7,139 nucleotides of DNA from Candidatus Omnitrophota bacterium (GTDB lineage: Bacteria > Omnitrophota > Gorgyraeia > Velamenicoccales > JABMQK01): positions 1 through 7,139 of the forward strand of contig JAQTPJ010000042.1 in assembly GCA_028712915.1 (NCBI GenBank). The letters are read 5' to 3'. Below, in pieces: positions 1 to 6,390 of the stretch. The notes beneath the pieces were generated by a model. It searched no databases and was not told the origin of the DNA. It worked only from the letters and a program-made list of their open reading frames with translations. Position numbers and translations under genes: made by a program. How positions within the stretch are numbered: position 1 is the stretch's first letter; each line of letters begins with the position of its first letter.

Positions 1-519
1 TGCGGTGTCGCCAATCAAGGAAACGCTCTTTGCGTTTATGCTAAATTTCAACCCATACGTTTCAACCGGATGCAAATTGCGCGGGCCGGTCATAAAAGTA
101 AAATTTCCGACGCTGTATTCCTTTTTCTCGCTTAGGAATTCTACTGACTCCACAAAATTAAGTGCGTGCTTCAATACCACAGAATCATCTTCCACCGCGT
201 CTTTGGTGATGAACAGGTGGCCGCGTTTCTTAAAACCCCCTTCAGTCATCGCCTCAATCATCACGTTTACGTCATTGGAATGGTCAAGATGCCTGTGCGT
301 TAAGATAATCGCGTCTAACTTTGAAGGGTCTAGCTTCGGCCTTGAGCTTGCGCAGCGCACAATGCTGCCTGGGCCGGGGTCAACCAACACATTTGTCCCG
401 TCGCAATTAATCCAGATGCCGCCAGAGGCGCGAAGCTGTTTTATCATCACAAAACGCGCGCCCGCCGTGCCTAAAAACTTTATAAAATTATTCTCTGTGG
501 ATTTTCTCATCTTAGGCAT
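1..519 (-). CDS. MBL-fold metallo-hydrolase, 3' end cut by window edge
   Basis: The 173 visible codons encode the N-terminal part of a metallo-beta-lactamase-fold hydrolase; the C-terminus lies beyond base 1. The metal-binding motif THRHLDH is at residues 74-80 (the HxHxDH signature). A further likely metal-ligand His is at about 150 (NLHPVE), and the strand ending LIGDTA at 169-173 supplies the usual bridging Asp171. The start LGTAGARF (about 16-23) and the VDPGPGS turn (46-52) are typical of a subgroup of MBL hydrolases with the sequence HLDHSNDVN; the substrate is not known to me. The protein is probably cytosolic, as no signal peptide is seen. The ATG at 519 directly follows the DUF523 stop codon (520-522), so the pair is probably co-translated; an in-frame ATG at 510 is a weaker alternative. 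By eye the gene is richer in G+C than the membrane-protein gene further right. The family is firm, the reaction is not. Confidence 0.85.
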   Translation of the reverse strand, partial: MPKMRKSTENNFIKFLGTAGARFVMIKQLRASGGIWINCDGTNVLVDPGPGSIVRCASSRPKLDPSKLDAIILTHRHLDHSNDVNVMIEAMTEGGFKKRGHLFITKDAVEDDSVVLKHALNFVESVEFLSEKKEYSVGNFTFMTGPRNLHPVETYGLKFSINAKSVSLIGDTA

Positions 520-1026
520 TTATCTCTTGGGTGACTTGCTGGTGGTTTTCTTAGTCCTGTGTCTCTTTAAAAATTCTTCATCAGTGACAACCTCAAAGCC
601 GTTTTTCAATAACAAAGCTGCTGTAACTCCGTTACCTTTCCTTAATTTACCGTTGAATGTCCCATCGTATATATTACCTTTGCCGCAGCAAGGACTCCTC
701 GCCTTAAGCACAGCTTGACTCACACCGCTGTCCTGAGCTATCTTCAAGAATTCCTTAGAGCCTTTTATTATATTTATGGTAACATCCTTTCCTTCCTTAT
801 TAAATATATAAGCCTTACCTTTTAAAACATCTTCCCCTGCGCCGGCAAAAATCTCTATCGGCGGCCTGGGAGCTTTAAAACCAGCTAGTTCTTCTGGACA
901 CAAAGCTATAACCACTCCGGAATCAAACAGCTCTTTCATTTCGGGCACACACCTTGACGAGCCGTCATAAAAACAGGCCTTGCCTATCAAACAAGCGCTG
1001 ACTATATATTTCTTCTGTTTAGGCAT
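520..1026 (-). CDS. DUF523 (YbbK/TudS-like) protein, probable [4Fe-4S] protein
   Basis: This 168-residue protein has the full DUF523 pattern: SACL at 10-13, YDG at 20-22, CPE at 43-45, PRPP at 53-56, KARSPCCG at 108-115 and YDGTF at 120-124. A characterised DUF523 member, TudS, is a [4Fe-4S] enzyme that removes sulfur from thiouracil. The equivalent three cysteines here are probably Cys12, Cys43 and Cys114, and Glu45 is also kept. Whether this protein is a desulfidase is inference, since DUF523 is broad. The motif is SPCCG rather than the more usual SPSCG, giving an adjacent Cys113; Cys18 and Cys26 are additional. The last 15 or so residues form a Lys/Arg-rich tail (KRHRTKKTTSKSPKR) beyond the core domain. 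The ATG at 1026 has no clear Shine-Dalgarno sequence; an AT inverted repeat abuts it. The MBL-fold gene follows without a gap. Confidence 0.88.
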   Translation of the reverse strand: MPKQKKYIVSACLIGKACFYDGSSRCVPEMKELFDSGVVIALCPEELAGFKAPRPPIEIFAGAGEDVLKGKAYIFNKEGKDVTINIIKGSKEFLKIAQDSGVSQAVLKARSPCCGKGNIYDGTFNGKLRKGNGVTAALLLKNGFEVVTDEEFLKRHRTKKTTSKSPKR

Positions 1027-1042
1027 ATAAATATCTATTTAT
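1027..1042. repeat. AT-only inverted repeat abutting the DUF523 start codon
   Basis: ATAAATA and TATTTAT form perfect 7-bp arms around a 2-bp spacer, and the repeat ends exactly at the ATG of the DUF523 gene. As RNA only a weak six-pair AU hairpin with a four-base loop could form. It could be a DNA operator or part of a promoter -10 region. In a 74-bp AT-rich spacer it could also be chance. Confidence 0.4.
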
Positions 1043-1100
1043 TGATTTATCTTAATCTTAATACGAGGATTCTTATGAGGAAGATATTTCTTTGACAATA
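1027..1100. other. Longest spacer in the window, AT-rich, possible promoter region
   Basis: These 74 bp separate the membrane-protein gene from DUF523 and form the only gap above 35 bp. They contain the AT inverted repeat and a tandem hexamer (CTTAAT twice, 1051-1062). A TTGTCA on the minus strand (1093-1098) could be a -35 box, but no good -10 box sits 16-18 bp downstream. No terminator-like GC stem with a T-run is present. If a new transcription unit starts anywhere inside the window, this is the likeliest place. Confidence 0.3.
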
Positions 1101-2051
1101 TTACAGCCGCCGGCTATATAATGCCGCGGCATAAACTATTCCGCCGGCAATCCCTATGAAGAACAAAAAGGCAAAATTTATTAATGTCATAGCGACAACT
1201 TTATCCGCTGCCACGCCCAAGGCGGAAAACAAGACCACAGCCGCGTTATCCCTTAAACCTAAACCGCCGACGGCAATGGGAATTATGGTAACCGAGCTTA
1301 TTATGGGCACAAGCGTAAAATAATGGATGATATTTATATGTATGCCCAAAGATAACCCCACCAGGCAAAACACAACTGAATAAGCAGCCTGCAACAAAAA
1401 AGATATTAAAATTGTTTTTACTAATACTACTTTTTGAAAACGAAAAGAATGGCAGCAATCGTGGAATTTAACAAGGTAATTTTTCAGGAAACTAAACACC
1501 ATAAACTTATTGACTAAATTAAATACCTTCTTGCTAAACAAAACAGTAAAAATACAAACCAATAACAATGTAAAAAACAGCATAAATAGAAGTAGCTGCG
1601 GGTTATATTTTAAGCCGTAGAAATATGCCATAATAAACCCTAAAAACGCCACTAATGCCAAGCCGACAAAACCCACAACCCTATCCAAGAAAACAGTAGC
1701 AAGTATCGAAGAGCTGTCTTTGGTGTGTAAAGACAAATCCGTCGTCCTTATAATATCCCCTCCTATACTCGACGGCAAAAACACATTAAAAAATAAACCG
1801 CCGCAATAAGAAATAAAGATTCTCTTAAACTTCAAGTCGTGCTTGACGGCCTTCAACAGCATATTCCATCTTACAATGCCCAGATAAATGACAAATATAA
1901 ACAAAAGTACTGCCGCAGAAAAATACAAAGGTTCTACAGCTCGAATATAAAATAGCGTCTTTTCGGCGCTAATGCCTATGCGATTAAATAAAAAAACCAG
2001 CAGCCCTATCGAGATGCTGATTTTAAGGATAAAATTTAGTATCTTCTTCAA
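1101..2051 (-). CDS. Lysylphosphatidylglycerol synthase TM / UPF0104 flippase-like membrane protein
   Basis: This 316-residue integral membrane protein has about seven to nine hydrophobic segments (roughly 8-22, 42-60, 77-95, 118-146, 152-172, 208-232, 243-262 and 286-311). Family signatures are visible: RWNMLLKA at 61-68, NVFLPSSIGGD at 89-99, DRVVG at 123-127 and PIAVGGLGLRD at 258-268. They match the family typified by the transmembrane part of MprF, YbhN and AglD-like proteins. Members are linked to moving or modifying lipid-linked molecules; the substrate here cannot be told, and the soluble aminoacyl-transferase domain of MprF is absent. The start codon is TTG (2049-2051); an in-frame stop lies three codons upstream, no ATG occurs before residue 64, and the Shine-Dalgarno sequence is poor. 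The gene follows pckG by 20 bp, probably on the same transcript. The family is confident, the role open. Confidence 0.85.
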   Translation of the reverse strand: MKKILNFILKISISIGLLVFLFNRIGISAEKTLFYIRAVEPLYFSAAVLLFIFVIYLGIVRWNMLLKAVKHDLKFKRIFISYCGGLFFNVFLPSSIGGDIIRTTDLSLHTKDSSSILATVFLDRVVGFVGLALVAFLGFIMAYFYGLKYNPQLLLFMLFFTLLLVCIFTVLFSKKVFNLVNKFMVFSFLKNYLVKFHDCCHSFRFQKVVLVKTILISFLLQAAYSVVFCLVGLSLGIHINIIHYFTLVPIISSVTIIPIAVGGLGLRDNAAVVLFSALGVAADKVVAMTLINFAFLFFIGIAGGIVYAAALYSRRL

Positions 2052-2071
2052 GTCTGCTTATTTACGGTTAA

Positions 2072-3844
2072 TTAGCCAAGGCGTTTTTCTAAATCCCGAT
2101 GTTCCTCTAAAATCTCTTCGGGAAGCGAATCGCCGAAAATCGCCAGGAAACTACGCTGTCTTTCCAATTCTTCCTTCCATTCATGCTTATCTATTGTGAA
2201 TAATTTCTTCAAATTGCCTTTAGGTAAATTTAACCCTTGAGTATTAATATCTTCTATTTTAGGTATGTAGCCGATAGCTGTCTTTATCGCGCCTACTTCA
2301 TTGTTGCAGCGTTTCAAAATCCATTCTAATACGCGCAAATTTTCTCCGAATCCCGGCCAGAGGAATTTGCCATTTTCATCCACCCTAAACCAATTAACAT
2401 AGAAAATCCTCGGCTGTTTCTTCATGCGCTTACCCATCTGCAGCCAATGCCTGAAATAATCTGCCGTATTATAACCGTTGAAAGGCAACATAGCCATAGG
2501 GTCAAAACGCACTTCGCCTAATTTTCCGAACTGCGCCGACGTCCTCTCGGAAGCCATAGTCGCGCCTATATATACTCCGTGCTGCCAGTTAAATGACTCA
2601 TAAACCAGCGGCGCTAAATGCGCCCGGCGTCCGCCGAACAATATCGCGCTAATAGGAACGCCGTGGTGTTGTTCCAACCTAAAGGAAACCGATGGGCACT
2701 GCGAAAGAGGCGCGGTAAAACGGCTATTAGAATGAGCTCCCTTAATAATTTTACCGTAATCATCCAACATGCCGGGTTTCCAGGGCCTACCCATCCAGTC
2801 TGTGCCTTTCTTGGGCACAGGGCCATCTGCGCCTTCCCACCAGACCGTTTTGTCATGCTTCAACAGGACATTTGTAAAAATTGTGTTCTTCTTGATTGTC
2901 TCAACAGCATTGGGATTTGAACCTGAATTAGTCCCCGGAGCAACGCCAAAAAATCCTACCTCAGGATTAATCGCCCATAAACTTCCGTCGGAATCAATGC
3001 GCATCCAGGCAATATCATCACCCACGGTCCAAACCCTATAGGTTTTTTTCTTATAGGATTTCGGCGGCACAAGCATAGCGAGATTGGTCTTTCCACAAGC
3101 GCTGGGAAAAGCGCCGGAGATATACTGGATATGGCCGTTGGCATCTTCTATACCCATAATCAACATATGTTCAGCAAGCCAACCTTCTTTCTTTGCCAGA
3201 TAACTGGCTATACGCAAAGACAAACATTTCTTTCCTAATAACACATTCCCGCCGTAACCAGAACCAACGCTCCAAATTGTATTATCCTGCGGAAAATGAA
3301 GAATTAACCGTTTCTTGATATCCAGTTCTGCCTTGCCGTGCAAACACTTTGTAAACTCTCCGTCCTCGCCAAGAACATCCAATACTTGCTTACTCACATG
3401 CGTCATAATAAGCATATTCAAAACTACGTATATGCTGTCGGTTAATTCCACGCCGATTTTGCTGAAAGGAGAACCAGCCGGCCCCATTGAAAATGGTATT
3501 ACATACATCTTGCGAGATTTCATAGAGCCTTTAAATATACCCCTCGCCTTGTTATAAGCCTGCTTTGGCGGCATCCAATTATTAGTCGGCCCGGCTTCTG
3601 ATTTATTTTTTGTGCAGATAAAAGTCAGGTTTTCCGTCCTGGCCACATCATTTATGGCTGTCCTGTGATAAAAACATCCGGGCAGTTTCTTATGGCTTAA
3701 GCGGATTATCTCGCCGGTAGAACAGGCTTCTTTTTCCAGCTGTTTCTTCTGCTTCTGCGAGCCGTCAATCCAGATAACGCAATTCGGCTGGCAAAGACGC
3801 ACCATATCCTTTATCCACTTCTGCAACTTCTTATGCTTAATCAC
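2072..3844 (-). CDS. pckG: Phosphoenolpyruvate carboxykinase, GTP-type
   Basis: This enzyme interconverts oxaloacetate plus GTP with PEP, GDP and CO2 in the cytosol, for gluconeogenesis or, in anaerobes, CO2-fixing fermentation. At 590 residues it has the normal length of the GTP family. Motifs in order: the VARTE segment of the PEP/R-loop region (67-71), the kinase-1a P-loop AFPSACGKTN (245-254) with the reactive Cys250, the metal-binding GDDIAWM (275-281), NPEVGFFGVAPGT (293-305), FGGRRA (403-408), and the guanine-binding aromatic region LWPGFGEN (495-502). The SACGKT P-loop and the overall sequence separate it from the ATP-dependent (pckA) family. The start is GTG at 3844, with only a weak purine stretch (AAAAGAAA) upstream. 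It keeps the expected N-terminal CQPNCVIWIDGS region, so the next Met at residue 14 is less likely. It lies 35 bp after trxB and 20 bp before the membrane-protein gene. No key residue looks missing. Confidence 0.97.
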   Translation of the reverse strand: MIKHKKLQKWIKDMVRLCQPNCVIWIDGSQKQKKQLEKEACSTGEIIRLSHKKLPGCFYHRTAINDVARTENLTFICTKNKSEAGPTNNWMPPKQAYNKARGIFKGSMKSRKMYVIPFSMGPAGSPFSKIGVELTDSIYVVLNMLIMTHVSKQVLDVLGEDGEFTKCLHGKAELDIKKRLILHFPQDNTIWSVGSGYGGNVLLGKKCLSLRIASYLAKKEGWLAEHMLIMGIEDANGHIQYISGAFPSACGKTNLAMLVPPKSYKKKTYRVWTVGDDIAWMRIDSDGSLWAINPEVGFFGVAPGTNSGSNPNAVETIKKNTIFTNVLLKHDKTVWWEGADGPVPKKGTDWMGRPWKPGMLDDYGKIIKGAHSNSRFTAPLSQCPSVSFRLEQHHGVPISAILFGGRRAHLAPLVYESFNWQHGVYIGATMASERTSAQFGKLGEVRFDPMAMLPFNGYNTADYFRHWLQMGKRMKKQPRIFYVNWFRVDENGKFLWPGFGENLRVLEWILKRCNNEVGAIKTAIGYIPKIEDINTQGLNLPKGNLKKLFTIDKHEWKEELERQRSFLAIFGDSLPEEILEEHRDLEKRLG

Positions 3845-3879
3845 AGTGATTTCTTTTGGCGTATCAATCCGTTTTTTCT

Positions 3880-4818
3880 TTAGCGGTTATTGTTTGTTAA
3901 ATATTTTTCCGCTGAATGCGCCGCTACCGCGCCTTCGCCGCAGGCTGTAACAATCTGCCTGAACGGCCTCTTTCTGCAGTCTCCACAGGCAAAAATTCCC
4001 TGTTTCTCAGTCGCCATTTCTTCATCAGTAATTATATAATTATCACTGTCTAAAGTCAAAAACCCTTCTAAAAATTTTGTATTAGGAGCATAACCCACAA
4101 AAATGAACACGCCGCTACAATTGATCTCGCTTTCCTTGCCGGTCTTGACATTTTTTACGCTAATCTTTTCCACGAAATTCTTTCCTGAAATTTCCAGAGG
4201 GATAGAGCTTAACACCAGTTCCATTTTAGGGTTATTCTTTATCCTGTCCTGCAATATGCCGCTGGCGCGCAACTGGTCACGGCGATGAATTAACTTAATG
4301 CTCTTTGCGAATTTTGCCAGGTAAAGCGCTTCTTCCAGCGCGGCATCACCGCCGCCTATGACGACAATGTCTTTATCTTTAAAAAACGGGGCGTCACAAA
4401 TCGCGCAATAAGAAACGCCCTTTCCTGTAAACTCGCTTTCGCCTTTCAACCCTAATTTTTTCGGCTGGGCGCCGCAAGCTAAGATTAACGCCTTGCATTG
4501 ATGAGAAAAATCCTTGCCTGAAATATCCGAACTGCCTTTTATCTCTATGATACCATCCTTGCAATTAACGCTTTTTACATCTTTAAACTCATCTATCTCC
4601 ACGCTTTCCAATTCCTTTGCCTGTTTTATCATTACCTCGCTTATCTTTTTGGAATCAGCCATAAACACGCCTGGGAAATTTTCCACCTTTTCCGTAAGAT
4701 TAACCTGGCCGCCGGGCTGCGCCTTCTCGATTATTTTTGTGCGCAGCTTTGACCTGCCGCAATAAATCGCCGCGGTCAATCCTGCCGGCCCTGCCCCGAT
4801 TATTATGATATCGTACAT
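3880..4818 (-). CDS. trxB: Thioredoxin reductase (NADPH), FAD flavoprotein
   Basis: This low-molecular-weight thioredoxin reductase passes electrons from NADPH through FAD and a redox disulfide to thioredoxin in the cytosol. Its 312 residues match the family length. It shows the FAD-binding GAGPAG (8-13), the GGQ segment (36-38), the redox-active CAIC (138-141), the NADPH Rossmann motif GGGDAA (155-160), HRRDQLR (178-184), whose arginines favour NADPH over NADH, and the second FAD motif ACGD (277-280) followed by RQIVTA (287-292). Cys281 follows that GD motif where Val or Ile is more usual. The ATG at 4818 lies inside the end of lipA, a 16-bp overlap in another frame, and has no strong Shine-Dalgarno sequence, so translational coupling to lipA is likely. 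Other TrxB-like reductases using different acceptors share this architecture, so thioredoxin as partner is family-based inference. No thioredoxin gene lies in the window. Confidence 0.95.
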   Translation of the reverse strand: MYDIIIIGAGPAGLTAAIYCGRSKLRTKIIEKAQPGGQVNLTEKVENFPGVFMADSKKISEVMIKQAKELESVEIDEFKDVKSVNCKDGIIEIKGSSDISGKDFSHQCKALILACGAQPKKLGLKGESEFTGKGVSYCAICDAPFFKDKDIVVIGGGDAALEEALYLAKFAKSIKLIHRRDQLRASGILQDRIKNNPKMELVLSSIPLEISGKNFVEKISVKNVKTGKESEINCSGVFIFVGYAPNTKFLEGFLTLDSDNYIITDEEMATEKQGIFACGDCRKRPFRQIVTACGEGAVAAHSAEKYLTNNNR

Positions 4819-5681
4819 TGTCTGTCTTTGTTTAGAGAAAGGTATGATGTCCTTGCCAAAGGAAAAGCGCAGACATCCTTAAAGCCTATGCGATAGGCAA
4901 AATCTTTCCAATTATCGAATTCCTGCGGTGAATAAAATTTCTGCACAGGATAATGGTTTGTTGAAGGGCTTAAATACTGGCCTAATACCAGCATATCGCA
5001 ATTGACGCTGCGTAAATCATAAAGCGCCTCTCTCAAATCAGAATCCGCCTCTCCTAAACCCAGCATTATCGAAGATTTACTAACCTGGGCAGGATTCATT
5101 GATTTAATATTGCTAAGTAAATTTAAAGAACGCCTGTAATTCGCTTCGCCTCTTACCAAACTAAATATATTGCTCGTTGTTTCTAAATTATGCGAAATAA
5201 CTTTTGGTTTTTCTTTAACAACCGACTCTAAAGCGTTATGTAAACCCATAAAATCAGGTATAAGGACTTCAATACCGATATCAGGATTCAATCCCCTGAC
5301 TGCCCGTATTGTATTGACAAAATGCGCCGCGCCGCCATCATCTAGATCATCGCGCGTCACTGACGTAATAACCACATACTCTAAATTAAGAACCTTTACA
5401 GCCTGCGCTATCCTGTATGGCTCATCAAAATCCACTGGCAGCTGCCGATTCAATCCTCTTTCAATCTTTTTAACATTGCAGAATCCGCATCTTCTCGTGC
5501 AGGTATCGCCTAAAATCATAAATGTCGCGTGGCGGTTAGAAAAACAATGCGGCATATTAGGGCACTTCGCGCTGTGGCAAACAGTATTTAACTTAAATTC
5601 ATTTCTTAAGGAATCCGAAAGATCTAATGCTTTTTGAGAAGGTAAATCTTGCTTAAACCACACAGGCAACCTATTCTTCAT
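4803..5681 (-). CDS. lipA: Lipoyl synthase, radical SAM enzyme
   Basis: LipA inserts two sulfur atoms at C6 and C8 of a protein-bound octanoyl group to give the lipoyl cofactor. It is 292 residues long, typical for the family. The auxiliary-cluster motif CX4CX5C is Cys35/Cys40/Cys46, and the radical-SAM CX3CX2C is Cys61/Cys65/Cys68, preceded by FMILGDT. SVTRDDLDDGG (107-117) and MLGLGE (206-211) are also characteristic. The C-terminal RSSY motif, whose serine ligates the sacrificed auxiliary cluster, reads RTSY here (277-280): one of the two serines is Thr. The ATG at 5681 is set by an AAAGG ribosome site 8 nt upstream, inside the end of the Cys-rich gene, 4 bp away. The gene overlaps trxB by 16 bp. 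No lipB, lplA or lipM is in the window, so the octanoyl donor route is unknown. Target proteins (GcvH, E2 subunits) are not encoded here either. Confidence 0.96.
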   Translation of the reverse strand: MKNRLPVWFKQDLPSQKALDLSDSLRNEFKLNTVCHSAKCPNMPHCFSNRHATFMILGDTCTRRCGFCNVKKIERGLNRQLPVDFDEPYRIAQAVKVLNLEYVVITSVTRDDLDDGGAAHFVNTIRAVRGLNPDIGIEVLIPDFMGLHNALESVVKEKPKVISHNLETTSNIFSLVRGEANYRRSLNLLSNIKSMNPAQVSKSSIMLGLGEADSDLREALYDLRSVNCDMLVLGQYLSPSTNHYPVQKFYSPQEFDNWKDFAYRIGFKDVCAFPLARTSYLSLNKDRQCTIS

Positions 5682-5685
5682 TATT

Positions 5686-5886
5686 TTAGCCTTTATAATC
5701 CCGGATAAAGTTATCTATGGAACGATCGTATGTTTTCTCGGCGGAGGAAGAAAAATAACAGGCTGGCAATTGGTTATTTTTTCTGTGATATGCCACGCAC
5801 TCGCAACAGATTCCTTTGCGCGGGCAAGGTTCGTAGGTGCAATTACAATTTTTCAGGTTTATTTCTTTATTAGAACAGTTTTTCAT
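5686..5886 (-). CDS. Small cysteine-rich protein, DUF6485-like
   Basis: This 66-residue soluble protein has eight cysteines: 4, 14, 16, 21, 27, 28, 30 and 43. The core [21 protein letters not shown] (14-34) is followed by LPACYF (40-45) and AEKTYDRS (49-56). I recall this pattern from small proteins grouped as DUF6485, which have no established function; the name is from memory and was not searched. The cysteine spacing suggests metal or Fe-S binding, but no known ligand motif such as ferredoxin CxxCxxC is present. There is no signal peptide or membrane segment. The ATG at 5886 lies 9 bp after def and lacks a good Shine-Dalgarno sequence. The stop is 4 bp before lipA, whose ribosome site overlaps the end of this gene. 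That tight lodging between two metalloenzyme genes supports a real, co-translated gene. A role in metal or cluster supply is only inference. Confidence 0.8.
   Translation of the reverse strand: MKNCSNKEINLKNCNCTYEPCPRKGICCECVAYHRKNNQLPACYFSSSAEKTYDRSIDNFIRDYKG
5690..5694 (-). promoter_or_regulatory. Ribosome binding site of lipA
   Basis: AAAGG on the minus strand lies 8 nt upstream of the lipA ATG and within the last codons of the upstream Cys-rich gene. It fixes the lipA start at 5681 and ties the two genes to one message. Confidence 0.6.
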
Positions 5887-5895
5887 GACTGCGGC

Positions 5896-6390
5896 TTATT
5901 TTTTTAACTTTTTCTTAAACGCCTTTCTTATTTTTAATTTGCGCAGAATGTCCGCGTAGTCTACTATTAACTTTCCCTTTAAGTGGTCTATCTCATGCTG
6001 GATGACTCTGGCCAATAAATCCTCCGCCCGCATCGATACTTTTTTGCTGGATTCATCCAAGCATTCCACGCAAATTTCTTTTGCCCTTTTTACATTTACC
6101 GAAACGCCCGGCAGGCTCAAACACCCTTCTTCCATCAAACAAGAACCTTTTCTCTGTTTGATTCGAGGATTAAATAATTTTAAAGGGCCGTTGCCTATAT
6201 CTACAACTATAATCTGTTTATTGACACCCACCTGCGGAGCGGCTAGTCCAACCCCGGCATTGGCATGCATAATATTTGCCATCTCTTCGGCAAGCAGCCT
6301 CTCCTCGCTGCCTACTTTTTTTATTGGTTTGGCTTTGCGCCTAAGCGCCTTATCACCGTAAATGCGTATGTTTAATCCTGTTTCTTTCAT
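5896..6390 (-). CDS. def: Peptide deformylase
   Basis: The enzyme removes the N-formyl group from nascent proteins at the ribosome and uses a bound divalent metal, usually Fe2+. All three family motifs are present in the 164-residue product: GVGLAAPQ (46-53), EGCLS (88-92, with metal-ligand Cys90) and QHEIDHL (131-137, with His132 and His136 as ligands and Glu133 catalytic). The C-terminal 16 residues are very basic (KLKIRKAFKKKLKK at the end); in E. coli a basic C-terminal helix docks the enzyme on the ribosome, so a similar use is plausible. The start lies inside panD. I chose the ATG at 6390; the preceding in-frame TTG (6393) would add one Met and has better spacing from the GAAGG site. 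The Cys-rich gene follows after 9 bp. Placement between panD and a Cys-rich gene differs from the common def-fmt pairing. Confidence 0.95.
   Translation of the reverse strand: MKETGLNIRIYGDKALRRKAKPIKKVGSEERLLAEEMANIMHANAGVGLAAPQVGVNKQIIVVDIGNGPLKLFNPRIKQRKGSCLMEEGCLSLPGVSVNVKRAKEICVECLDESSKKVSMRAEDLLARVIQHEIDHLKGKLIVDYADILRKLKIRKAFKKKLKK

Noticed and set aside
5..718. A 237-codon open frame on the plus strand
   Set aside because: It lies antisense across the MBL and DUF523 genes, both of which have clear family motifs. Its translation shows no recognisable domain and there is no ribosome site.
1061..1095. A tiny plus-strand frame (ATG AGG AAG ATA TTT CTT TGA) preceded by GAGG
   Set aside because: With six codons, a common short purine stretch and no promoter, it is most likely chance.
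1070..1098. Minus-strand TTGTCA as a sigma-70 type -35 box
   Set aside because: No convincing -10 hexamer occurs 16-18 bp downstream; the best there (TAAGAA) matches poorly.
1101..1135. GC-rich complementary stretch GCCGCCGGC...GCCGCGGC near the membrane-protein stop
   Set aside because: It is within coding sequence, the pairing is imperfect, and no T-run follows in the minus direction, so it is not supported as a terminator.
2614..3144. Several open frames on both strands of 60-100 codons
   Set aside because: All fall within pckG, in other frames of a well-conserved gene, and none has a family signature.
5170..5637. A 155-codon open frame on the plus strand
   Set aside because: It is the antisense shadow of lipA, whose cysteine motifs are intact in the other strand.
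5887..5910. A run of seven T on the plus strand near a GCGGC sequence, as a possible terminator
   Set aside because: The T-run is on the strand opposite to transcription, lies in the end of def, and has no matching stem.
6002..6361. A 119-codon open frame on the plus strand
   Set aside because: It is antisense to def, whose three catalytic motifs are all present.
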